A stretch of DNA of 34,480 bases, from assembly GCA_016199265.1 (NCBI GenBank), contig JACQGX010000242.1, positions 1 through 34,480 of the forward strand, given 5' to 3'. The stretch is from Chloroflexota bacterium. Lineage in GTDB: Bacteria > Chloroflexota > UBA11872 > UBA12225. A program made the translations under genes and the position numbers. Below, piece after piece: positions 23,006 through 31,041 of the stretch; the first letter of the stretch is position 1; the number at the start of each line of letters is the position of its first letter. Under the pieces are notes generated by a model. It did no database searches. It was given only the letters and a program-made list of their open reading frames with translations, and was not told the DNA's origin.

Positions 23006-24073
23006 GTGGAAAGTACGTATCGAGCGGCGATTGTCGGCGCCGGCAGGAAGGCCGGGCCGATCGACGACGAGCGCATGCCGGGTGACCGGGCCTGGCTCAA
23101 GCCATGGGGACATGCCAGCGCGTACCAGGCGACGCCCGGCTGCCGCTTGGTAGCGGTGGCCGACGTGAACGAGGACAAGCTGGCGTCGTTCGGCGAACGC
23201 TATGGCGTGCCGGTGTCCGCCCGGTACACCGACTACCGCGAGATGATCGACCGGGAGCGCCCCGATCTACTGAGCGTGGCGACGTGGGCGCCGCTGCACG
23301 CCGAGGTCACGTGCTACGCTGCCGAGCACGGCGTGAAGGCCATCTACTGCGAGAAGGCGCTGGCCTGCTCGATGGACGAAGCCGACCGCATGCTCGAGGC
23401 GTGCCGGCGCAACGGCGTGGCGTTCGACTACGGCGCGGGACGGCGCTACCGCCCGGGCTACCGCATGATGCGCCGCCTAGCCGAAGAGGGGCAGTTGGGG
23501 CGCGTGCTGCAGTACATCTTCAACGGCGGCGCCGGAGCGCTGATGCACAGCCTGAGTCACGCCGTCGACACGGCGCTGTTTCTCCTGGGTGATCCCGAGC
23601 CGGCGTTCGTGCAGGCGACGATCATCGCGGGGGAGTACGACGCGGCGGCCAACCGCTGGGACCGCGATCCCCACGTGGCGCAAGCGTACATCCACTTCCA
23701 GGATGGCACGGGGGCGCATCTGTGCGCCAACGGCGCCCGCTGGTATACGTTCAGCCTGGTCGGCACGACCGGACTAGCGATGGCGTACGACAACAACAGC
23801 GCGTACGCGTTGCGCCGCCTAGTCGATCCCCAGACGTTCCGCAGCGAGGAGGTGCCGTTCCCGCCCTTCGAGGACGAGAGCGACACGCTGGTGGCAATCC
23901 GGGAACTGATCACGGCCATCGAAAACGGCACACCGGAAGCCACCAGAGGCCCGATGACGGCTGCCCACCGCGGTATGGAGCTGCTGTGTGCGATGGCGCA
24001 GTCACACCTACAAAACGGCGCTCGCGTGCGGCTGCCGCTCGAGAACCGCGCGATGTATATCCCATCACGGTAG
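23006..24073 (+). CDS. Gfo/Idh/MocA oxidoreductase (EKA variant)
   Basis: A 355-aa dehydrogenase. YRAAIVGAGRKAGPIDDER at the start is the Rossmann motif, stretched by an insertion relative to the usual GxGxxG. The normal EKP reads EKA here (AIYCEKALACS), keeping the catalytic-type Lys. The second domain includes GGAGALMHSLSHAVDTALF with candidate His residues. The GTG at 23006 is preceded by GGGAACAGGG and there is no closer ATG. It is 41 nt upstream of a paralogous gene that shares the long IDDE-containing N-terminal loop, so the two probably form a pair acting on the same or successive substrates. The substrate is likely a sugar or cyclitol, from the family only. Confidence 0.9.
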   Translation: MESTYRAAIVGAGRKAGPIDDERMPGDRAWLKPWGHASAYQATPGCRLVAVADVNEDKLASFGERYGVPVSARYTDYREMIDRERPDLLSVATWAPLHAEVTCYAAEHGVKAIYCEKALACSMDEADRMLEACRRNGVAFDYGAGRRYRPGYRMMRRLAEEGQLGRVLQYIFNGGAGALMHSLSHAVDTALFLLGDPEPAFVQATIIAGEYDAAANRWDRDPHVAQAYIHFQDGTGAHLCANGARWYTFSLVGTTGLAMAYDNNSAYALRRLVDPQTFRSEEVPFPPFEDESDTLVAIRELITAIENGTPEATRGPMTAAHRGMELLCAMAQSHLQNGARVRLPLENRAMYIPSR

Positions 24074-24114
24074 TCCTTCGCGCGAGTAGCCGCAGGAGAA
24101 GGGGAGCAGAGCGG

Positions 24115-25248
24115 ATGGAGACATTTCGGGCCGCGGTAATCGGCTGCGGCCGAATGGGGAGCACGATCGACGACGAGGCCGAGGCAGTCAACAGCCCGCA
24201 TTATCCCTACCCGTGGGCACACGCCGCGGCGTTGCACGAGGCACGGGGGATCGAGCTCGTAGCCGGCGCCGACCTGGACGAGGCACGCCTGGCCGACTTC
24301 CGGCGCCGCTGGGGAGTGAGCGGACTGTACACCGACTTTCGGCGCATGCTTTCCGAAGAACGGCCGGACATCGTCAGCGTCACGACCAGGCCGGCCGAGC
24401 GCCTCGACGTCATCATCGCCTGCGCTGAGGCGGGCGTCCGTGCCATCTTTGCCACCAAGCCGCTGGCACACAGCCTGGCCGAAGCCGATCAGATGGTCGA
24501 CGTATGCCGGCAGCGCGGTGTCCTTTTCGCCACCGCTGCGCATCTCAATTGGGACCCCTGGTACGAAGCGTCACTCGCGCTGTTCGAATCACCGGATCAG
24601 CCGGTGAAGAGCCAGGCCGAACAACCGCCGGATGCTGTGGCGCAGAATGCATCCGTCGTCCTGTTTCCTAACCCGCGCCGGCCAATGGGACGGCTGCGCT
24701 CGATGATCTGTCACTCACCGCACACACTCTCGAACATCCACAGCCACACGCTGTGCCTGTTCCGCCGCTTTGCCGGTGCGCCGGTGCAGTCGGTGATCGG
24801 CGAGATGAACAGCGACGAGGCAGCCGCCCAGGACCAGGACCTCGTGGGCTCCGGGTACCTGGTGTACGCCAACGGCGTGCGTGGCTTCCTTAATGCGCAC
24901 GCCGGCAGGACCGGCCTGAGCTGGAACATGGAATTCCTGGGAGAGCATGGCTGGGTTTCGTCGATCAACGCGCACGCCCACTTCGAGGCGTGGGCGCTCC
25001 TCCCCAGCCAGCGCGAGCCATGCCGGCTGCAGTTCCCCAACCCGCGCCGGCCGCGGAGCTCGATGCTCGCCGCCGTCGAGAGCATCGCCCAAAACCTACG
25101 CACCGGCACCGCGCCGGCGTGCCCCGGCGAATACGGCCGGGAGGGACTGGAAGTCGCGATCGCCCTACGCGAGTCACATCGCCGCGGCTGCATGCCCGTG
25201 CATCTGCCGCTCGAAGATCGCTCGCTGCGGATAGATACGAGACGATAG
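24115..25248 (+). CDS. Gfo/Idh/MocA oxidoreductase (TKP variant)
   Basis: A 377-aa dehydrogenase of the same subgroup as its upstream neighbour: FRAAVIGCGRMGSTIDDEAE, then PYPWAHAAALHEARGIELVAG. The EKP motif is TKP (IFATKPLAHS). The second domain holds HSPHTLSNIHSHTLCLFRRF, rich in His. An extra segment (about residues 160-195, QPVKSQAEQPPDAVAQNASV region) is not seen in the neighbour. The ATG at 24115 has GGGGAG ~9 nt upstream; the frame is open far back over the upstream gene, which is a shadow. With the solute-binding protein and the paralogue it makes a plausible uptake and oxidation unit. Confidence 0.9.
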   Translation: METFRAAVIGCGRMGSTIDDEAEAVNSPHYPYPWAHAAALHEARGIELVAGADLDEARLADFRRRWGVSGLYTDFRRMLSEERPDIVSVTTRPAERLDVIIACAEAGVRAIFATKPLAHSLAEADQMVDVCRQRGVLFATAAHLNWDPWYEASLALFESPDQPVKSQAEQPPDAVAQNASVVLFPNPRRPMGRLRSMICHSPHTLSNIHSHTLCLFRRFAGAPVQSVIGEMNSDEAAAQDQDLVGSGYLVYANGVRGFLNAHAGRTGLSWNMEFLGEHGWVSSINAHAHFEAWALLPSQREPCRLQFPNPRRPRSSMLAAVESIAQNLRTGTAPACPGEYGREGLEVAIALRESHRRGCMPVHLPLEDRSLRIDTRR

Positions 25249-25283
25249 CCCGCATGTTCGCGAGCGTGCCCGGCCCTTGAACA

Positions 25284-25298
25284 TGCTCAGGCTGAGCA
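25284..25298. repeat. Tight palindrome after the Gfo/Idh pair
   Basis: TGCTCAG-G-CTGAGCA (25284-25298) is a perfect 7-bp palindrome around one base, 36 nt after the stop codon. It may be a protein-binding site or a weak terminator; there is no T-run. Confidence 0.4.
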
Positions 25299-25306
25299 GG
25301 CCAGTC

Positions 25307-25362
25307 GGTAAGCGTGAGTGGCTAAGCGTGAGTGGCTAAGCGTGAGTGGCTAAGCGTGAGTG
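25307..25362. repeat. 14-bp tandem repeat (GCTAAGCGTGAGTG)4
   Basis: Four head-to-tail copies of a 14-mer, the first with one change (GGT for GCT), lie between the Gfo/Idh gene and the DUF1232 gene. The length is twice the 7-bp period seen elsewhere in the window. No ORF is supported in 25249-25415. Confidence 0.92.
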
Positions 25363-25415
25363 GTACGTGCGAATGGGTGCTTCGGGATAGCGGATAGCCG
25401 GCCGCGGTAGCTACC

Positions 25416-25820
25416 ATGGCGATCATGGCCACGGTGGCAACTTGGAAACAGCGGGCACGGCAGCTCAAGCGGGACACGTACGCCGTCTATCTGGCCTGCC
25501 GCGACCCGCGCGTGCCGTGGTACGCCAAGCTCTTCGCCGCCGCCGTCGTCGCCTACGCCTTCAGCCCGATCGACCTGATTCCGGACTTCATCCCCGTACT
25601 CGGCTACCTGGACGACCTCGTCGTCGTCCCGCTGGGGATTTACTTGGCGCTGAAGATGATCCCGTCGCCGGTGATGGCCGACTGCCGCGCGCGCGCCGAA
25701 CGCGCCATCGCCGAAGGCAGCCGCAAGCCGCGCAACTGGCTCGCCGGTACACTCATCGTCGCCATTTGGGTCGGCCTGGCGGTCGGCGCAATCGCGCTCG
25801 TGGTGCGCGCCGTCAGATAG
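25416..25820 (+). CDS. DUF1232 (YkvA-like) membrane protein
   Basis: A 134-aa protein. The DUF1232 signature is clear: DPRVPWYAKLFAAAVVAYAF, then SPIDLIPDFIPVLGYLDDL, then VVPLGIYLALKMIP. A second hydrophobic segment near the C-terminus (LAGTLIVAIWVGLAVGAIAL) is probably a transmembrane helix. The role of the family is not established. ATG 25416 or 25425 could be used. It stands alone, convergent with the Gfo/Idh gene at 25830, with only 9 nt between the two stops. Confidence 0.88.
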   Translation: MAIMATVATWKQRARQLKRDTYAVYLACRDPRVPWYAKLFAAAVVAYAFSPIDLIPDFIPVLGYLDDLVVVPLGIYLALKMIPSPVMADCRARAERAIAEGSRKPRNWLAGTLIVAIWVGLAVGAIALVVRAVR

Positions 25821-25829
25821 AACAATCGC

Positions 25830-26801
25830 TTAGCCGTTTTCGGCCGCCGGAAGCTGGAAGATGCGGTCGATCATGACCATGGTGCGATGGGCATCGTCGA
25901 GCGATGGCGCCGGGAACGCCGGCTGGTGGCCCTGACGCACGCCCGCGAGGAAGGCGCTGTCTTGCTTCCAGAAGCCGGGCTTGAAGCGCCGGTCGTCGTC
26001 GTCGGGCGCGAAGCGGCGCTCCGGCTGGCCGCGGATGTTGAGCGAGACGAAACTGAAGCCGGGGCTCGATGCGGCCCTGGCGCCAACGCAGCGCAACTCG
26101 AAGCGGTGGCCGCCGGGCGAGATCCAGTCGACCAGCGCCCGGCCGTGCGCACCGCCGGCGAAGCGCAGCACCGCGGTATGGCAGTCCGGGAACTCATTCT
26201 CAAACGTGGCGCTGAAGGGCTGGACTTCTTCCACATCGCCGCCAAAGAAGCGCAGCAGGTCGAGCGCATGAATGCCGTTGGCGTAGGCCCAGCGCCGGAT
26301 GACCAACGGCGGGAACTTCTGGCGCAACTTGGTGGAGAGGTCCTCGTGTGCCTCGACGGTGAGCGTGGCCAGCGGGCCGTGCTCCAGGAGTTGTTGCCGT
26401 GCCGCCAGGTGGCTGGCGTAGAAGCGCCGGTTGAGCCCCACCATGTGGACTGTCCCCCGCCGGGCGGCGATCTCCGCCAGCCGTTCGGTATCTGAGGAAT
26501 AGATCCCCGGCGGTTTTTCCAGAAATGTCGGCATGCCGGCGTCGAGAAACATGCCCGCCACCTTGGCCACGGCGAGCACGCTCACCAGCACAAATACAGC
26601 ATCAAGGTTGTCGCGCCGCAGCAACTGCTCGGGCGCGGCCACCTGCTGCGGAATGGCAAAACGCTCTGCCGTCTCCGCCAGCATAGCCGGATTGGTGTCG
26701 CACAGCGCGACGACCTCGCACTCCGGGTGATCGGTCAGCACCGGCAGATGCTGTTGAGCAATGTTGCCCGCGCCGACGACGGCGATTCTTAGCCGGCTCA
26801 T
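25830..26801 (-). CDS. Gfo/Idh/MocA oxidoreductase (canonical EKP)
   Basis: A 323-aa dehydrogenase, the most canonical of the four in the window: LRIAVVGAGNIAQQHLPVL, then FLEKPPGIYSSDTERL with intact EKP, then HMVGLNRRFYASH and RRWAYANGIHALDLLRFFGG. It is NAD(P)-dependent with an unknown substrate. The ATG at 26801 has GAGGAAG upstream. It follows the large membrane protein gene by 12 nt and is probably co-transcribed with it. Confidence 0.92.
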   Translation of the reverse strand: MSRLRIAVVGAGNIAQQHLPVLTDHPECEVVALCDTNPAMLAETAERFAIPQQVAAPEQLLRRDNLDAVFVLVSVLAVAKVAGMFLDAGMPTFLEKPPGIYSSDTERLAEIAARRGTVHMVGLNRRFYASHLAARQQLLEHGPLATLTVEAHEDLSTKLRQKFPPLVIRRWAYANGIHALDLLRFFGGDVEEVQPFSATFENEFPDCHTAVLRFAGGAHGRALVDWISPGGHRFELRCVGARAASSPGFSFVSLNIRGQPERRFAPDDDDRRFKPGFWKQDSAFLAGVRQGHQPAFPAPSLDDAHRTMVMIDRIFQLPAAENG

Positions 26802-26813
26802 TTCGCTTCCTCG

Positions 26814-29411
26814 TTACTGCTGCTGCCAACTGTGTAACGTGCCAGGATGAGGGCGTGGAGAATCCCAGATAATGATCTGTGGATTAGCCCAGCCACACCA
26901 ATCATAGGAAAGATCCTGGGCAGGATCGGTCCTCAGGACCATGCGGACACTCTGGTTCGCAACTGCGGCGAGACTACTCCACACGTCGACCCAGCGTCGC
27001 TCTTCAACCCGCGCCCTGGGGTTGACGTGCCGATCGAGGATAGTGTGCTTACCGGTCCTCCCCTCGACCTCGACGATGAACCGAACACCATCTCCGTAAT
27101 CTGTCCACCACGTCTGTGGATCGCACGCCAAGCCCGCTTGGAAGTACGCGTGAGGCGGAACATCGACGTGTGCTACGACTTCCGACGGCGGATGCATGTA
27201 CAGCCATCGCCGGCTTTCGTCGCCAATGCGGAAAAAGCCGACCGTCAAGAACGGCGGTAGAGATCCACGGCCATTGGCCGCCGGTGTACGGGTGTCTGCT
27301 CGTGATGAGGCCACAAGGTCGGCAAAATCCAGGACAATGCGATTCACCTCGTGAGATTTTAGCCCTGATCGTGCGCGCAGTGTGTCCCAGCCCACGACTC
27401 CTCCAGCAACCGCGCAGCCGAACATGAACGGCAGCAAAATCCAGGCTATGTTCTTTGTCGACTTGTCGCCTCGCAGGAGTGGCATATGGAACGTGGAACG
27501 AAGACGGGCGATACTCAGTGGCCAACCGAGGCGCCATACACACAGCACCAGGGTAGCAGTTGAAAGGCCGATGGCCACGGTTCTTACTGGTGTTGACCCA
27601 AACCGTACTTCGACCCGGTGTGTCCCTGCCGGCACATTGATCACCATGTACCCGAGTGAGGCCTGCAGCCTCTCGTGAAACGGAACAGGTCCGACAGGAG
27701 TGGCCCGACCGCCGATAGAGCCACGCCAGCCAGGAAACAGTAGCTGGTGAAAAGCGACGACTGCTGCCTCTGTTGCCACAACGTCGGCCATTATCCGATT
27801 GGGTCTGCGGTAAACGCCCGAGATTGCTGCGTTGCCGTCGAGCACCCGGACGTACCCCGCTTGCCATCCCGCCTCTGAGAGCGCATCGTCGTAGATAGCA
27901 ATGCCGCGCTTGATCCCAGGTGTGTAATCCGCGATGGCAACCGTCTTCGGCAGAAACTCACCGGTTGATGTGGTTCCACCTGCATGCTGATTGACCTCCC
28001 GAGCGAATAGGTCCTCGCCGTTGATAGCGCGGTTGGGGAGGCTGCCTGCGCTAAACGGGCGTGCCGCAATCGACCCAATGGCGAGGATGCCAATGCAAAG
28101 GGCGGCAAAGGCACGCATGAGATGAATACCGATTCTGCGATCGCTCCCGGCTGCGAGCCAGCCTGCTGCTGCCAGCGCGATGCAGAGCGAAAGTGGCCCA
28201 TAAAGACGCCAAGGATACTGCATGATGCTCAGCAGCGGCGCCTCCTGCCACAGCCAGCTCGACCAGGTCGTGTTGAGCAGCCATAGCAACAAAGCGATGG
28301 CTGCCCAGAAGAGAGACCATGTGCGATAGCGGCGCGTGAGCCCTGCCCCAGCACCGACCACAGCGCCAAGCCAGAGCAGCAGTTGGGGGATGCTGATCCT
28401 CTCCGGAATCGGCAGGCCAAGAGTCGCTTCCATCACCAGGTACCTTGCAGCGCTGGCCGTCGACAGCAGCTTGATAAAACTTGTACTTGCTGTGCTGCGC
28501 GCGAGCGCCGGCGGGTCGAAGAGGTACACGCTGACGTCGGCCTTTCCCAGATGCACGTAACGAGACTCGGTTAGCATCGGGAGCCAGAAGAATGCGCTCA
28601 AACCCAATCCAACGGCCAACGCTGTTCCAATTCGTCTGATACCCGTCCTAACCGGCACATCTCGTTGCCGCGATAGCGACAACAACGCCATTACCAGCGC
28701 AATCACCAGGCCGGCGGCAAGAAAGCTGGTGATATTGTGAGTGAGGACGACAGAGGCAGTGAGCACCGCTAGCAGCCACGCCCACTTCCCTCCCTGCGTC
28801 CACGTGCCCCAAGCAGCCATGAGCATCCAGGGAAGCAACCCAAGGGCAAGCGCTTCAGGGACTTGGCCTCTTCCATACAGATTGATGAAGAAGGGGTATG
28901 GCGCGAGCACGTACGCCGCAGAAGCCAGCAGGGCTGCATCCTGCCGGCCAGCGTAGATCGATTTCGCTAGAAGGTAGGTGCCTGAAGCACCCAACAGAAC
29001 GGCAAGTATGCCAATCCATTGGAGGCTGGCGGAGATCGAGACGCGCAGTGCGTGAAGAGCCGCGGCCAGATAGTACGTTCCCGGCGCGTAGAAGTTGAAC
29101 AGGGGGTATCCGTACCCGAGATAGAGCTCAGGAAGCCAGCGGGGAAACCATTCTCCGCCTTTCAGTGCCAAGTAGAACAGATAGATCCTGGTCAGATGAT
29201 TCTCGCCGTCTGCCGTCTTGCTCCAATCGAGGTCAGGCCGGAGCCATGGCCACGCGACGCACGCCACGAGCGCCGCGCATGCACCAAGCATGACGAACGT
29301 ACTGCGGCGACGCCAGACGATCACAGACGCACGGTTGGTGACTGATGGAGCTTGGTCTGCGTGGCGACTGCCTGCCGGGCAATTTGACGCTGTCACCGTC
29401 CCACGAGCCAC
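26814..29411 (-). CDS. Multi-pass membrane protein, PTPS-related / GT-C-like
   Basis: An 865-aa integral membrane protein. The first luminal loop has TADGENHLTRIYLFYLALKG then WFPRWLPELYLGYGYPLFNFY, the pattern of the 6-pyruvoyl-tetrahydropterin-synthase-related membrane family (PF10131), which resembles GT-C glycosyltransferases using polyprenyl-phosphate sugars. Around ten hydrophobic segments occupy residues ~40-440, then a large outside domain, another helix near residue 600, one near 675, and a C-terminal beta-rich domain (WVDVWSSLAAVANQSVRMVL, YDWCGWANPQIIIWD). Despite the family name, no pterin enzymology is implied. The start is uncertain: GTG 29411 has no good ribosome site. Base composition looks less GC-rich than in neighbours. 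Confidence 0.8.
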   Translation of the reverse strand: MARGTVTASNCPAGSRHADQAPSVTNRASVIVWRRRSTFVMLGACAALVACVAWPWLRPDLDWSKTADGENHLTRIYLFYLALKGGEWFPRWLPELYLGYGYPLFNFYAPGTYYLAAALHALRVSISASLQWIGILAVLLGASGTYLLAKSIYAGRQDAALLASAAYVLAPYPFFINLYGRGQVPEALALGLLPWMLMAAWGTWTQGGKWAWLLAVLTASVVLTHNITSFLAAGLVIALVMALLSLSRQRDVPVRTGIRRIGTALAVGLGLSAFFWLPMLTESRYVHLGKADVSVYLFDPPALARSTASTSFIKLLSTASAARYLVMEATLGLPIPERISIPQLLLWLGAVVGAGAGLTRRYRTWSLFWAAIALLLWLLNTTWSSWLWQEAPLLSIMQYPWRLYGPLSLCIALAAAGWLAAGSDRRIGIHLMRAFAALCIGILAIGSIAARPFSAGSLPNRAINGEDLFAREVNQHAGGTTSTGEFLPKTVAIADYTPGIKRGIAIYDDALSEAGWQAGYVRVLDGNAAISGVYRRPNRIMADVVATEAAVVAFHQLLFPGWRGSIGGRATPVGPVPFHERLQASLGYMVINVPAGTHRVEVRFGSTPVRTVAIGLSTATLVLCVWRLGWPLSIARLRSTFHMPLLRGDKSTKNIAWILLPFMFGCAVAGGVVGWDTLRARSGLKSHEVNRIVLDFADLVASSRADTRTPAANGRGSLPPFLTVGFFRIGDESRRWLYMHPPSEVVAHVDVPPHAYFQAGLACDPQTWWTDYGDGVRFIVEVEGRTGKHTILDRHVNPRARVEERRWVDVWSSLAAVANQSVRMVLRTDPAQDLSYDWCGWANPQIIIWDSPRPHPGTLHSWQQQ

Positions 29412-29529
29412 CTAGCGAACTGGTCAAGAGCGGGCGACACGTGCGCCGGCCGAGCCAATGGGCATCATCGGCAGCAAGACGACGCCACAGTTAGCACCAA
29501 GATATCAGCAGACTCGACAGAGCCTGCGC

Positions 29530-30978
29530 TCACCCGTGCCTCCTCGACTGGAGGCCGGCCGGCATGGTCGCATCGGCCAGCGGAGCGTACGTGTACGGGC
29601 GGCGCATCGACCAGATCACCGCCTGCATTGTCGAGCCCGTCGGGTGGCGGCGTCGGTCGTCGACGTCGACGTCGGCCCAAATCAGGCCGTTGCTGCCGTC
29701 GTCGTAGGCGAGGATCTCGCCCCACGGCGCGGCGATGGCGCTGCCCTCGGTGTGGTTGCGCGCCACGACGGTGTAGAGGTGATTGTCGAAGGCGTGGGCT
29801 TCCTGGATCAGCTTCCACCGCTCGGCATGAAACCGGACGCGGCGCTGCCCGCGCGGCATCCACTCGTTGGCGCGGAAATCGCCGGCAATCGGCATGAGCA
29901 TGATCTCTGCCCCCTTCCGAGCGAGGATGCGCGCCGTTTCGGCCGGCGACGAGTCCATACAGATGAGCATGCCAATCGCCACACCGTCGAAGTCGAACAC
30001 CGGGAACTCGTGGCCGGCCGTGATGCCCCGACGCGCTTCGGCAAGGGCCAGGTGGACCTTGCGGTACCTGCCGATGAGCTCGCCGTCTTTGCCCAGGAGG
30101 ATCGCCGTGTTGTAGACGACTTCGCCATCTTTCCCGGCGCGCTCGTACACCGAGAAGCAGATGCCCATGCGGTACCGCCGCGCGACGTCCTGGAACGGCT
30201 CGAGCCACGGCCCGGGGAGCGGCAGCGCCGCGGCGTGCGCGTCGTGTGGCCCCTTCTCCCGCATACCCAACGTGAGGATCAGCTCCGGCAGGCAGACGAG
30301 ATCGACCCCCGCCTCGCCGGCCAGGCGGCACTGCTCGACGTAGTGCCGCGCGTTCGTCTCCATATCGACCCACCGCTCGGGTTTCGCCGAGGCCACGCCG
30401 AGCCGCAGCAGCCGCGGGGGCGCAGCCGGCACCGGCCGCAGGCGCCAGTTGTGCCAGCGTACCCGACCGACCGGCGACCAGCGGATACCGCAGCGGACGC
30501 GCAGCTCACTCGCCCCCGCCGGCGAGCGCAGCCGCGCGGCGAAGCGCGCCCGCGTCTGGTGGTCTTCGGGAGCAGCATCGCTCACGCCATCGTCGCTCAC
30601 GCCGTCATCGCTCACGCCGTCATCGCTCACACCGTCGAGGAACACCGGGGCCCAGTCGACCTGCGCGCCGGTGGGATCGTGCCAGAACGCCTCGACGACG
30701 AGCGCGTCGGTCCCCCGCGGCAGCACCTTCGCCTCGGCTTCGAGCTCGAAGAGGAGCTCGTCGCCCACCTCGACGGACACCGGGAAACGCAGCTCCCAGC
30801 CGCCGTAGCAGCCTTCGCTGCCGTTCGACTCGAGCCACAGCGAGCGCGTGTCCGGCGGTGATACGTCCGGCCAGATACGCGGCGCGATCGCCTCGCGGCA
30901 GATCCAGGGCACTGCCTGGACGAGCAAAATGGGCGTACGATCAGCATTTACCGTTGGACGGTCGATAACGGCAGTCAC
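29530..30978 (-). CDS. Nitrilase-superfamily C-N hydrolase with N-terminal beta domain
   Basis: A 482-aa protein. Residues ~1-180 look like a beta-sandwich (WELRFPVSVEVGDELLFELE), followed by the carbon-nitrogen hydrolase fold with the Glu-Lys-Cys triad: LVCLPELILTLG, RYRKVHLALAEARRG and GMLICMDSSPAETARI. The family cleaves nitriles, amides or carbamoyl groups. The GTG at 30978 follows GGGAGG by 5 nt and is favoured over the ATG 13 codons upstream (31017). An in-frame 15-bp repeat (30585-30648) encodes four DGVSD units between the domains. It lies downstream of DUF3604 and D-2-hydroxyacid dehydrogenase genes in one direction; the substrate is unknown. Confidence 0.88.
   Translation of the reverse strand: MTAVIDRPTVNADRTPILLVQAVPWICREAIAPRIWPDVSPPDTRSLWLESNGSEGCYGGWELRFPVSVEVGDELLFELEAEAKVLPRGTDALVVEAFWHDPTGAQVDWAPVFLDGVSDDGVSDDGVSDDGVSDAAPEDHQTRARFAARLRSPAGASELRVRCGIRWSPVGRVRWHNWRLRPVPAAPPRLLRLGVASAKPERWVDMETNARHYVEQCRLAGEAGVDLVCLPELILTLGMREKGPHDAHAAALPLPGPWLEPFQDVARRYRMGICFSVYERAGKDGEVVYNTAILLGKDGELIGRYRKVHLALAEARRGITAGHEFPVFDFDGVAIGMLICMDSSPAETARILARKGAEIMLMPIAGDFRANEWMPRGQRRVRFHAERWKLIQEAHAFDNHLYTVVARNHTEGSAIAAPWGEILAYDDGSNGLIWADVDVDDRRRHPTGSTMQAVIWSMRRPYTYAPLADATMPAGLQSRRHG
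30585..30648 (-). repeat. In-frame 15-bp repeat encoding (DGVSD)4
   Basis: Four near-identical 15-bp units, read on the minus strand as DGVSD, lie between the beta domain and the hydrolase domain of the nitrilase-family gene. The reading frame is kept, so unit number can vary without breaking the gene. Confidence 0.85.
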
Positions 30979-31041
30979 TTCTTCCTCCCTTTGCCCGGAT
31001 AGATTGTTCAGCGCCATTGTACTCGCTCGCCGCTGCTTCGG

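Noticed and set aside
25416-25876. Second overlapping frame (25442-25876) on the plus strand at the DUF1232 gene
   Set aside because: Arg-rich shadow frame; the DUF1232 signature SPIDLIPDFIP lies in the other frame.
26814-29411. 6-pyruvoyl-tetrahydropterin synthase activity from the family name
   Set aside because: The protein is a multi-pass membrane protein of GT-C character; the name of the domain does not imply pterin synthesis.
29458-30861. 467-codon open frame on the plus strand opposite the nitrilase-family gene
   Set aside because: It is a GC-rich antisense shadow; its translation is rich in Arg/Val/Ala repeats without any motif, while the minus frame has a full catalytic triad.
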